A stretch of DNA of 22,134 bases from JBHENC01 sp051000345 (GTDB taxonomy: Bacteria > Acidobacteriota > Blastocatellia > Pyrinomonadales > Pyrinomonadaceae): contig JBPCOJ010000029.1 in assembly GCA_051000345.1 (NCBI GenBank), positions 1 through 22,134 on the forward strand. The letters are read 5' to 3'. The number at the start of each line of letters is the position of its first letter. Within the stretch, counting starts at the first letter, position 1. Below the pieces are notes generated by a model, which was not told the DNA's origin, ran no database searches, and saw only the letters and a list, made by a program, of their open reading frames with translations. A program made the translations under genes and the position numbers. Shown in pieces: positions 16,701 through 22,134 of the stretch.

Positions 16701-17488
16701 CAGTTCCAATTCAATCAAACGCTGCCCCGCAACCGTTTGTCACGAAGCCTCGTTTCACCGAACGACAATTGAATACGTATCTTAAATGCCCGCGCAAATA
16801 CTTTTACGAGCAGCGACTTTATTTAAGCGGCAAGAGCGAAGAAGCGGCTTATCTGCGCTTTCACATCTGCGTTTACGAGGTGCTCGGATGGCTCACAACA
16901 GAGTGCATCGCGGGGCGTCTGTCAGAAGCAAGCGCAAACGTTTTTCAGGCACAGGGGCAAGCGCGGCTCGCCGAATCGTGGCGTGAGAAAGGACTCGCGG
17001 GTCATGTCTATGAAACAATTTACCGCGAACAAGCCGCGCTGATGGTTGAGCGCGCCGTCCGCCATTTCTCGCGCGCACGCGGGCAACTTTTCCATCAAAC
17101 ATGGACGATTGAGCGCCCGCACGCTTTTATTAGCGTCGCGCCGGATTACATGGAGTTGATTGAAGAAACAAACGGCGCGACGCTTCTCTTTCGCCACACG
17201 CGCACCGGCAAACCGCCCGCCAAGACGCCCGACGATGACCTTTACGCGCTTTACTACGCAATCGCCGCCGCACATTTTCCGCACGCGCTAACACGCATCG
17301 AGATTCTTTATCTCTCAACCGACGAGATTATCGAACTGAACTTGAAAGAGCGCACTATCATGACGCGCCTCAAACATTACGACGATGCCATTAGCGGCAT
17401 CATCAGGGAAGAGTTTCCGCCAGACCCGTCCGCTCATCTCTGCCCGCAGTGCGCGCATTTCTTCACCTGCCCGAAAGCCGAAGAATAA
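13772..17488 (+). CDS. ImmA/IrrE-type metalloprotease fused to UvrD-like helicase and Cas4/AddB-like domain
   Basis: A 1238-residue three-part protein. Residues 1-190: ImmA/IrrE-type zinc protease with HEFAH (His90, Glu91, His94) and a third ligand in ETEANVFAREFLLP (about 138). A Thr/Asn-rich linker (about 195-236) follows. Residues 240-960: SF1A helicase with Walker A GPGTGKT (261-267), TFSNKAAEEM, GTFHAFG, VDEYQDVN (479-486), VVGDTRQAIYRWRGA (505-519), VNYRS (541-545), TTVHGAKGLEW (850-860) and FFVAVSRARDQL (922-933). Residues 990-1238: RecB-like PD-(D/E)XK fold with FERQ-like entry FTERQLNTYLKCPRKYFYEQ and cysteines 1006, 1224, 1227 and 1233 in the AddB/Cas4 iron-sulfur pattern. The nuclease core appears altered: where VDYKTGK is expected it reads RHTRTGK. 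No clear Shine-Dalgarno precedes the ATG. It probably senses or processes DNA ends; its protease would act on a regulator. Confidence 0.88.
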   Translation: MSHWSDIRAQARRRHLEVRRFAGQAAPHLAGAEFSTAQLLSYAETMTGIVRVPLASCDPLLYGAQATLDDGFIYYNAETEPWLALYYQAHEFAHHWLHKDNSSCAKADVDFAASEDKSLYGVNRIEAYGLQQRRETEANVFAREFLLPADVLRQWFIGENLNAAQIAARAGVGLDFALHALAHALLAPDLEQTCEPAAGNISTNDVSPTTNDGAITIDEQAITTDVQTLTTNQQTQLPFTLDDSQRAAAHSQHTPLLVAAGPGTGKTRALVGRILHLLNENVAPGEILALTFSNKAAEEMRERVGRFAPDAENNANIASKIWMGTFHAFGLEILRRYWQEAGLAPRPRVLDPVDALFILERHLPQLRLDHYQNLHEPATHLSHILAAVSRAKDELVSPDKYHALASEMLERAQLDDDAEAIRKAERAIEVARVYEFYQNHLEREGLLDFGDLIFRTVRLLNGNEAVRKEIQAEYRHVLVDEYQDVNRACGVLLGLVKERGEGLWVVGDTRQAIYRWRGAAPAQVRHFLKDFPHGRMQPLEVNYRSLPPILKLVSALAAQMSVSAQMKNSADDAVIVTAHADFAAWHAHRQETVCDAQDTNHAIDKKRAVRFEIATDAEAEARELARLIKQRARGGVPFRHQAIICRKHSQLVKFARGLEAEGVPALYLGDIFERSEVRDLLALVALVSGKSGRTLPRVARFPEYDIPLGEVRRMLQAAKDAGGEFFELDAAVENASLGATGAGRLAFHLKRVAHVSSAWKLLAHYLFVHSRYLQPLLADESVAGAQRRLAIRQLLQFLHNEEERAIEATNDVDARRAILRYVRRLKSFSEDKNLRQVPASADDLDAVRLTTVHGAKGLEWSCVYLPHLGKGHFPNRRKHEHCPPPVGMIETFMSDAAHGTKEKDYEPDAHIDAHLEEEECLFFVAVSRARDQLCLSRAERYGATSSKASEFLERIEIHLPRSANSAATWRAETSDAAVPIQSNAAPQPFVTKPRFTERQLNTYLKCPRKYFYEQRLYLSGKSEEAAYLRFHICVYEVLGWLTTECIAGRLSEASANVFQAQGQARLAESWREKGLAGHVYETIYREQAALMVERAVRHFSRARGQLFHQTWTIERPHAFISVAPDYMELIEETNGATLLFRHTRTGKPPAKTPDDDLYALYYAIAAAHFPHALTRIEILYLSTDEIIELNLKERTIMTRLKHYDDAISGIIREEFPPDPSAHLCPQCAHFFTCPKAEE

Positions 17489-17588
17489 ATTCCTCGAAAA
17501 ATTTTCCAAAAAAGAGTGATTTTTCTTCAAACACGTTTCCGCTTTTCATCCTCTCCCGCTAATAACTATCGCAGAGGAGAGAAAGCGA

Positions 17589-17903
17589 ATGAAACAAACA
17601 GCAATCAGGACGCAAACATTCAAACGGATTCTCGAAGGAGTAGAAACCGCAAACGCCGGGCGTTTGATGGAAAAGGCGCGCACCGCCAATTTGCTCGCCA
17701 AGTTAGCGCGGGACGGCAGTGCAAGACGCCGCGCATATCGCATCAAGACGGATGCCTTGCTTAATCTGCGCCGCCGCTTCCCCGCCCGCACAAACGTCAC
17801 GACAGATTCGCGCATTCCGTCATTCGTCATCGTCGAATACGAATCGGCGCAAACGGGCGCGCGACGCGGCTGGCACGCGCACGCGCATGAATTCGCTTCC
17901 TGA
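17589..17903 (+). CDS. Small basic protein of unknown function
   Basis: This 104-residue frame is preceded by a good AGAGGAGAG about 7 nt before the ATG, which argues that it is translated. I recognise no family. The N-terminal half is helical and positively charged (FKRILEGVETANAGRLMEKA, then LARDGSARRRAYRIKTDALL), and the C terminus has a short beta-like segment (SFVIVEYES) and a His-rich end (GWHAHAHEF). The charge suggests nucleic acid or ribosome binding, but nothing more specific can be said. It starts 100 nt after the helicase-fusion stop in the same direction, so it could be the last gene of that cassette. There are no signal peptides or membrane segments. Confidence 0.5.
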   Translation: MKQTAIRTQTFKRILEGVETANAGRLMEKARTANLLAKLARDGSARRRAYRIKTDALLNLRRRFPARTNVTTDSRIPSFVIVEYESAQTGARRGWHAHAHEFAS

Positions 17904-17973
17904 AACAGCCGACGCCGGCACCGCGCCGCGCGAATGAACAAAACCATTATTGATTGAAAGGTCAACTCCCGAA

Positions 17974-18746
17974 ATGATTAACCGTCGCAATTACGATTGA
18001 TTGCGAAACGCTGCCCGTTGAGATGCCGACACACGCCATCAGCGACTTCACAAATGAAACTTTTTTGAATCTCACCCCGACGCAACTCACCTAACCAGCC
18101 ACGCCCGCGAGCGCGCCTCACAACCAGCGCGATGAGACGCGCGACGCGCGCGACAAAGATGGCGCGGCGCTGATGAGACGCGCGACGCGCGCGACAAAGA
18201 TGGCGCGGCGCTCAAGGGCGAGACGGGTCGCCTGCTCTGCATCGGCTTCGTTGACGAGGCGGGCGTCCCACTCTCAAAGGCGTACACGGTTGGAATCGCG
18301 CGCTTCAATGTTTCGACGCGGACGAAGCCGCGTTGCTGCGCGATTTTTGGGAAATGATGCGCGGCTTACGCACCGGCGTTGACCGCATCCTCGGGCACAA
18401 CATCTGCAACTTCGATTTGCGCTTCATTTATAAACGCTCCGTCGTCTGCGGCGTGCGCCCCAGCGTTGAGCTTAGCTTCGCGCGTTATCGCAACCAACCG
18501 ATTTACGACACGATGTGCGAATGGGAAAAGTGGCATCTGCGCGACTGCGTCAGCCTCGACCGGCTCGCGCGCACGCTCGGTTTAGAATCGCCTAAATCGG
18601 ATGAATGCAACGGCGCGCGCATCGCCGAACTTTTCACCGGCGGGCTGCACCGTTTGATTCGTGATTACTGCATGAAAGACGTAGAAACGACGCGCCGTAT
18701 TTACCGCCGCATGACCTTCACCGACTTCCCAAACTCAAAACCGTGA
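17974..18746 (+). pseudogene. Broken DEDDy 3'-5' exonuclease (PolB-type exonuclease family)
   Basis: All three exonuclease motifs are present but in different frames. Exo I is ITIDCETLPVEMP (from about 17990), Exo II is LGHNICNFDLRFIYKRS (about 18395-18450), and Exo III is DYCMKDVETTRRIYRRM (Tyr-x3-Asp, about 18664-18712). An ATG at 17974 behind GAAAGG is one frame away from Exo I. A TAA at 18092 interrupts the frame after Exo I. A perfect 41-bp duplication (18131-18212) shifts the frame; deleting one copy joins the Exo I frame to ALKGETGRLLCIGF. A further shift near 18280 leads to the final frame (GWNRALQCFDADEAALL). Such predicted exonucleases usually act in DNA repair. The 3' half could still be expressed from an ATG at 18333 but would lack Exo I. 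Sequencing error is an alternative explanation for single-base shifts, not for the duplication. Confidence 0.8.
18131..18212 (+). repeat. Perfect 41-bp tandem duplication
   Basis: Copies at 18131-18171 and 18172-18212 are identical, each beginning GATGAGACGCGCGACG and ending GGCGCGGCGCT. The unit length is not a multiple of three, so the second copy changes frame within the exonuclease gene. The unit itself contains short GCGCG-rich subrepeats that favour replication slippage. There is no spacer between copies, so it is not a CRISPR. Confidence 0.95.
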
Positions 18747-18825
18747 TTGACGCTCGAACAACAGACAAGAGGTTACAAGGTCGCGCTCTGAAAAGAACTT
18801 TTGCATTACGCGAGGTTCAGATTAA

Positions 18826-19092
18826 TCAAAGATGTGCGGGTTCGGATGTTGACATTACGGGTAGTGTGCCGGGTTTGAGAAGGTTGTCGTTGGCGGGATG
18901 GTCGAACGCGAACAAAGGCTTGCTCCAACCCGCGACGCGAGACGCGAGTTGTTCTGTTTTGCCGCCCCGTTCCGCATAAACGATGAGAACTCGCGTGACG
19001 AGTGCGGCGGCTTGCGCGAGTAAGTCGGCTTGCTCGTAAGTAGCCGCTAGTTGCGGGCGTGCCAGCGCGTATTCGACGAGCGCGTGCGGTCA
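18826..19092 (-). pseudogene. Remnant of a DprA-like (SLOG/Rossmann) nucleotide-binding protein, C-terminal part
   Basis: On the minus strand a frame open from a stop at about 19092 to a TGA at 18828-18826 encodes a coherent protein end: LVEYALARPQLAATYEQADLL (19080 onward), LVTRVLIVYAERGGKTEQLA, then GWSKPLFAFDHPANDNLLKPG. The hydrophobic strand, the Gly-Gly-Lys-Thr-Glu segment and the late GA/GT-LP pattern resemble the C-terminal half of DprA/SMF-like Rossmann proteins, which handle single-stranded DNA or bind nucleotides. There is no start codon before the conserved region, so the N-terminal part is missing. I call it a truncated remnant; the family assignment is tentative. Confidence 0.4.
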
Positions 19093-19461
19093 AAGACTCA
19101 GTAGCGGGTTTCGCCGAGATAGCGCATCAACTCGATGTGGAGCGCGACGCTTCCGCGTATGAGAGGTAAACAATTTTTCAGTCGCCAAGCGAAGGCGGTC
19201 ATATCGCACAATCGCCTGCAGCCTATGAAGCGGCCATTAAATACGACCCGAACATGATCGAAGCGCGGCTCGAACAGGAGAGGAAGTGTAAAGATGAAGA
19301 TCGAACAGAAGCGGCAAAAGTCTGAAACCGACAAAGGCGGCGCGCAGTAACGGCACTTCCCTTCTCTGAAAAGTCCTTTACATTAAACCTTCCGTTTGAT
19401 TGCAGCAATATACGTCAACATAGTTCTTGATTGCGCAAGCTCCCTGTGTTAGTTTGCACGG
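19093..19461. other. Decayed or noncoding stretch with short coding scraps
   Basis: No intact gene is seen. On the minus strand the frame ending at 19098 finishes with a protein-like piece, GSVALHIELMRYLGETRY. On the plus strand, around 19234-19325, AYEAAIKYDPNMIEARLEQE resembles one tetratricopeptide repeat and ends at a stop, without a start codon. Both read like ends of deleted genes. The last 90 bp include two TTGATTGC boxes (19396 and 19427) that could belong to the promoter of the following HTH gene; TTGATT at 19396 is followed after 17 nt by CATAGT. Confidence 0.35.
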
Positions 19462-19653
19462 ATGGAAAATGTTGTGAAGGATTTGATCCCGTTGCAAGAG
19501 GCTCAGGCGCTGCTCGGAGTGTCTCACCAGAAAATGACCAATCTGGTAAAAGAAGGATTGTTAAAAATCTACCGCGACCCGCTCGATAAAAGGAAAAAGC
19601 TGGTACGGCGTGCTGAATTAGCACGGCTTGAACCGAAACAGGAGGCGGCATGA
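19462..19653 (+). CDS. Excisionase-like helix-turn-helix DNA-binding protein
   Basis: A 63-residue protein that is almost entirely a MerR/excisionase-type winged helix-turn-helix: LIPLQEAQALLGVSHQKMTN (HTH, about 8-27), then LVKEGLLKIYRDPLDKRKKL (wing) and VRRAELARLE. Proteins of this kind bind DNA near recombination or partition sites, or act as small repressors. Its TGA overlaps the ATG of parA (ATGA), so the pair is translationally coupled and this gene probably autoregulates the cluster. There is no evident Shine-Dalgarno; it may be leaderless or weakly translated. No integrase gene is in the window, which favours a regulatory or partition role over true excision. Confidence 0.75.
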   Translation: MENVVKDLIPLQEAQALLGVSHQKMTNLVKEGLLKIYRDPLDKRKKLVRRAELARLEPKQEAA

Positions 19654-20450
19654 AAACCATTGCGATTGCCAATCAAAAGGGCGGCGTCGGCAAAACGACC
19701 ACGGCCTGTAATCTTTCGGCAGGCTTGGCAATCAAAGGTTTCAAAACGCTGCTCGTAGACCTCGATAGCCAGTGCAACGCCACATCGACTTATCTCGATC
19801 CGGACATTATTACGCGCACGCTGGCTGATGTGCTCGTTGGGTACCAGGAGCGCGCTTCGCTGATCGATGCGATTTACGAGACACATATCGAAGGACTCGA
19901 CATCGCGCCCTCACATATCCGTCTCGCGCTGCTTGACCGAACCGTTCAGATCGAAGAACACTATCGTCTCAAGGATTCTCTTGACTCTCTTCAAGGCTAC
20001 GATTTTGTGATCGTGGATTGTGCGCCATCGCTTGGCATGACGCTCACGCAGGCGCTTTTAGCGAGTAACTACGCCATCGTTCCTATCGCTGCACAGTATT
20101 ATCCACTTGAGGGAGTCATTGATTTGACGAGTACGATCAACGCAACCAAGCGGCTAAATCCGACGCTCACTATTCTCGGCTATTTGATGACTTACTTCGA
20201 CACGCGCAATCGAATTTGCCGGGAAGCGCTCGACAAAGTGCAGGAGATGTTTCCAGGCCAGGTCTTCGAGACAATCGTTCGCACAAACGTCAAACTTCAA
20301 ACTGCACCTGCTTACCGTAAAAGCATTTATGAACATGCGCCGGATTCGCATGGCAGCACGGACTATGACCAATTAACTGAGGAAGTGCTTGCCCGATTAA
20401 AAATGAATTCCTCCATTCGTGTCGTCCCGGAGAAAGAGGCTATTAGATGA
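19650..20450 (+). CDS. parA: ParA-family partition ATPase
   Basis: A 266-residue deviant-Walker ATPase of the ParA/Soj type, which segregates plasmids, chromosomes or other cargo by nucleoid-bound gradients. The motifs are clear: NQKGGVGKTTTACNLSAGLA (signature Lys10, Walker A 10-17), LLVDLDSQCNATS (A' motif with Asp near 38-40), YDFVIVDCAPSLG (Walker B), and PIAAQYYPLEGV. It starts at an ATG behind GGAGG and overlapping the HTH gene, and its TGA overlaps the ATG of the winged-helix gene. No N-terminal HTH extension is present, as in Soj-like (type Ib or chromosomal) ParAs. The expected ParB is missing; the following gene takes its place. An integrated plasmid or a secondary partition system is likely. 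Confidence 0.93.
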   Translation: MKTIAIANQKGGVGKTTTACNLSAGLAIKGFKTLLVDLDSQCNATSTYLDPDIITRTLADVLVGYQERASLIDAIYETHIEGLDIAPSHIRLALLDRTVQIEEHYRLKDSLDSLQGYDFVIVDCAPSLGMTLTQALLASNYAIVPIAAQYYPLEGVIDLTSTINATKRLNPTLTILGYLMTYFDTRNRICREALDKVQEMFPGQVFETIVRTNVKLQTAPAYRKSIYEHAPDSHGSTDYDQLTEEVLARLKMNSSIRVVPEKEAIR

Positions 20451-21619
20451 CCGCTTCAGATGCAAAAGATAAACCTTTAGTCGTGCCAACGCGTGAACCT
20501 AAAAAGAAGATGCAGGGCACCTTCGACAATTTGCGGCAACTTCCTCAGCCTCATCCGGTCGAAGAACTTCTAGGCCTGAGTACTATTGATGTTAATACAG
20601 GGTCTACCCCCTCTACACCCGGTAGAGCCTCTAGTCCCTCTACACCCGGTAGAGCCTCTAGTCCCTCTATACCCAAACGCACACTTGGTGAGGGTACGGC
20701 GAATTCGATTTCCCCGCAACGCGATTTCACTAAGGTAGCTAACTCAATTGTCCGACAAGCAGTGCCATCCGGAATATTTGGAGAAAACGGCGGTAAGAGT
20801 AAACAACTTTACGATTACCTGTACTCGCAGACGCGCGGTGCAGTTGTGCCTCGACGCAAGGTACGCATTGCTAAAGGAAAACTAATGAAGGGCGCAGGCA
20901 TCGGATCGGAAGTGACACTGAGAAAAAATCTGGTGCGTCTTCGCTCCGCACAGCTCATTAAAGAATTCATTGTACCCGGATCGCACGGTGGAAACGAATA
21001 TGAGGTCATGCTACCCGAGGAAGTCGGGCTGGAAGGAGTAATACTTACACCCTCTACCCCCTCTAGAGCCTCTACCCCCTCTAACCCCCGTCAGCTTCGA
21101 GAGGGGGTAGAGGCTCTCGAAGATAGAGACTCTACCCCCACCTTATCTGATGCTGTATCAATCACTTACGGGCAAGACAAGACCTTTCTTAAAGACCTGC
21201 GAACGATTGATGATGACGCTGCGCTGGCGGAGTTGAATGCAACGTTGAAAGTAGTCAACAAAGAGCTAACTGGAAAAGATATTTCAATCTCAGAATCGGC
21301 TCGTTGGCGCGAGTTGGCTGAAGTTCTAGTTGCAGAACTTAGAATCGCGGCAGCACGAACAACAGTTTCATCCGTGCCATCATTTCTGGCAGAACATCTT
21401 CGACGACGGCTTTGGAAAATGGATAAGAAACAAGCCCACGCTGAGGGAAGGGAATTGCCGGATGAAACGACCACCGCGCCAGTTTCAACTGAAGAGGCAA
21501 AGAGTTGCCCGGATTGCGGCGGCTCCGGCTGGTGGTATCCCAATGGGTTAGAACGAGGTGTGGCGAAATGTAAGCATCGACGATCTGAAGTTTCAATAGA
21601 AATTGAAGTTGGAAATTAG
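20447..21619 (+). CDS. Winged-helix protein with C-terminal zinc-ribbon-like motif, in the ParB/replication-protein position
   Basis: I do not recognise a named family. The 390-residue protein has a disordered N terminus carrying a 9-residue repeat (PSTPGRASS, about 55-75). A probable winged helix follows at about 95-190 (VRQAVPSGIFGENGGKSKQL, LRKNLVRLRSAQLIKEFIVP, GGNEYEVMLP), similar to replication-initiator or replisome-organiser domains. A second Pro/Ser/Thr-rich linker (201-232) leads to a helical region, and the C terminus has CPDCGGSGWWYPNG with a later Cys, resembling a zinc ribbon. It is coupled to parA (ATGA overlap), so it may be the DNA-binding partner of ParA or a replication protein. 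Both linkers coincide with clusters of CTCTAC motifs in the DNA, which may be its own binding sites. Confidence 0.6.
   Translation: MTASDAKDKPLVVPTREPKKKMQGTFDNLRQLPQPHPVEELLGLSTIDVNTGSTPSTPGRASSPSTPGRASSPSIPKRTLGEGTANSISPQRDFTKVANSIVRQAVPSGIFGENGGKSKQLYDYLYSQTRGAVVPRRKVRIAKGKLMKGAGIGSEVTLRKNLVRLRSAQLIKEFIVPGSHGGNEYEVMLPEEVGLEGVILTPSTPSRASTPSNPRQLREGVEALEDRDSTPTLSDAVSITYGQDKTFLKDLRTIDDDAALAELNATLKVVNKELTGKDISISESARWRELAEVLVAELRIAAARTTVSSVPSFLAEHLRRRLWKMDKKQAHAEGRELPDETTTAPVSTEEAKSCPDCGGSGWWYPNGLERGVAKCKHRRSEVSIEIEVGN
20601..20674 (+). repeat. 27-bp tandem repeats with CTCTAC/GTAGAG inverted pairs
   Basis: Two identical 27-bp units (20609-20635 and 20636-20662) are followed by a partial third (from 20663) and preceded by a GTCTACCCC half. 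Each unit holds CTCTAC-ACCCG-GTAGAG, a 6-bp inverted repeat with a 5-nt spacer, followed by CTCTAG. They encode PSTPGRASS. The same DNA words recur about 400 bp downstream in both orientations, so selection on DNA seems likely. Confidence 0.85.
21049..21140. repeat. Cluster of CTCTACCCC motifs in both orientations
   Basis: The core CTCTACCCC occurs three times on the plus strand (starting at about 21052, 21070 and 21130) and once inverted (GGGGTAGAG, about 21104-21112). An 18-bp perfect inverted repeat (21065-21082 and 21100-21117, loop 17 nt) spans two of them. Because the inverted copy is translated as a different peptide (REGVEAL rather than a Ser/Thr/Pro repeat), the similarity is in the DNA, consistent with binding sites such as parS or iterons. 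Confidence 0.8.
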
Positions 21620-21848
21620 AATTTTCTTAACAAATGGCAACTCAACCGTGAGCGCTGAGGCGACGAGCGTGAGATACAATTCAATAAGTAAAATGCAGGA
21701 GATCTATGCGGCGTATGGAAAGTTGCTGAAAGAATTCCCCGACACGGATTGCAGCGAATGGCAACCATGTGATGAGCGGGAGGTAGCAGATCAATCGCAG
21801 GCGACAGAAGAAGTACAGGCAGAAATAAATATGCGAATCAGTAGTTGA
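21603..21848 (+). CDS. Small acidic protein of unknown function
   Basis: An 81-residue frame begins at a TTG that overlaps the end of the winged-helix gene by 17 nt; an ATG at 21693 would give 51 residues. The sequence reads plausibly as a protein: a beta-like start (LEIRIFLTNGNSTVSAEATS), a helix (ISKMQEIYAAYGKLLKEFPD), then an acidic Glu/Gln-rich tail. I recognise no family. Overlap with the preceding gene suggests it is the last member of the ParA cluster. No good Shine-Dalgarno is seen, so both the start and expression are uncertain. Confidence 0.4.
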   Translation: MKLEIRIFLTNGNSTVSAEATSVRYNSISKMQEIYAAYGKLLKEFPDTDCSEWQPCDEREVADQSQATEEVQAEINMRISS

Positions 21849-22075
21849 AAAATTATCGCCGTTGAAAACAAAAGGCTTACGCCGTTCACAATCCCCAAAA
21901 TGATTGCGATGTTGACCGAGGATGGGGCGAGGACATCGTCGGTCTTTCTCTATGGTGCGGCATCTTAAGTTTTCCTACTAATTCAATAATTTGCTGGAAA
22001 AAAGTGAAAAGGCGAGGCGTGAAACGCTTCCACGTTAATTACCATAATGACTCTTTTGGAAATATGGCACTGTGC
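21849..22075. other. Intergenic region, no gene seen
   Basis: No frame of recognisable coding quality is present on either strand. The part around 21980-22020 is AT-rich. Nothing resembling a strong rho-independent terminator for the ParA cluster is visible. Confidence 0.5.
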
Positions 22076-22081
22076 TATAAT
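22072..22081 (+). promoter_or_regulatory. Extended -10 promoter of the last, partial gene
   Basis: TGTGCTATAAT contains a consensus TATAAT (22076-22081) with an upstream TG at the extended -10 position. The -35 region (CTTTTG at 22053-22058, 17-nt spacer) is weak. Transcription would begin near 22088, about 38 nt before the ATG at 22126. Confidence 0.55.
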
Positions 22082-22125
22082 CTCATTTTGAGAGAATTTC
22101 AACGCTTTAAAGAAAGGCAATTTAT

Positions 22126-22134
22126 ATGACAACG
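22126..22134 (+). CDS. Start of a gene cut by the window edge
   Basis: An ATG preceded by AAAGAAAGG (about 8 nt upstream) and by an extended -10 promoter opens a frame of which only Met-Thr-Thr is visible. The promoter, spacing and ribosome-binding site together make a real start likely. Nothing can be said about the product. Confidence 0.5.

Noticed and set aside
18131..18212. Second CRISPR-like array
   Set aside because: The two 41-bp copies are directly adjacent with no spacer; it is a simple tandem duplication.
18806..19093. 95-codon minus-strand ORF with an ATG
   Set aside because: Arg/Thr/Ser-rich out-of-frame product; another minus-strand frame of the same DNA gives a protein-like DprA-type sequence, so this frame is a shadow.
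20609..20674. Short CRISPR-like array in the winged-helix gene
   Set aside because: 27-bp units abut each other without spacers and keep the reading frame.
22065..22075. Sigma-54 promoter suggested by TGGCAC
   Set aside because: The GC element of the -12 box is at the wrong spacing; the overlapping extended -10 TATAAT explains the region better.

Overview
The window carries a nearly complete type I-G (formerly I-U) CRISPR-Cas locus, then a group of little-characterised genes, a decayed zone, and a ParA-type partition or replication-like gene cluster. Composition (moderately GC-rich, Shine-Dalgarno starts), the csb1/csb2/csx17/cas4-cas1 gene set and the general look of the proteins suggest a Gram-negative environmental bacterium, possibly Acidobacteriota (Blastocatellia-like). 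That placement is an inference and no rRNA is present to confirm it.

Region 1 (1-10148, all on the minus strand): transcription runs cas3, csx17 (cas8-type), csb1 (cas7-type), csb2 (cas5-cas6-type), a cas4-cas1 fusion, cas2, a roughly 200-nt leader and the first CRISPR repeat, which is cut by the window edge. Genes overlap or lie within tens of bases of each other, so they probably form one operon. Effector genes (interference) and adaptation genes (cas4-cas1, cas2) are both present and look intact.

Region 2 (10266-11565, minus strand): a coiled-coil protein with a J-domain (HPD motif) and a small HIRAN-domain protein are separated by 1 nt and point toward cas3. Region 3 (11837-17488, plus strand), divergent from them: an ECF-like sigma-70 factor, an XRE-like helix-turn-helix protein, and a 1238-residue protein joining an ImmA/IrrE-type zinc metalloprotease, a UvrD/PcrA-type SF1 helicase and a Cas4/AddB-like C-terminal domain with four cysteines. 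A roughly 330-bp hairpin-rich noncoding segment, resembling ends or guide-RNA scaffold of an IS200/IS605-type element, sits directly before the fusion gene. This sigma/XRE/protease-helicase cassette is my best candidate for an undescribed system. Its logic would be protease-controlled release of a sigma factor, tied to DNA damage or invading DNA.

Region 4 (17589-19440): a small basic protein of unknown role, then debris. It contains a DEDDy 3'-5' exonuclease broken by a perfect 41-bp tandem duplication, frame changes and a stop codon. An N-terminally truncated DprA-like (SLOG/Rossmann) remnant and other short coding scraps follow.

Region 5 (19462-21848, plus strand): a translationally coupled set of an excisionase-like HTH protein, a ParA ATPase, a 390-residue winged-helix protein with a C-terminal zinc-ribbon-like motif, and a small acidic protein. 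The winged-helix gene carries DNA-level clusters of CTCTAC-type motifs in both orientations, including an 18-bp inverted repeat. These look like protein-binding sites (parS- or iteron-like) embedded in the coding sequence. The window ends at the first codons of another gene behind an extended -10 promoter.
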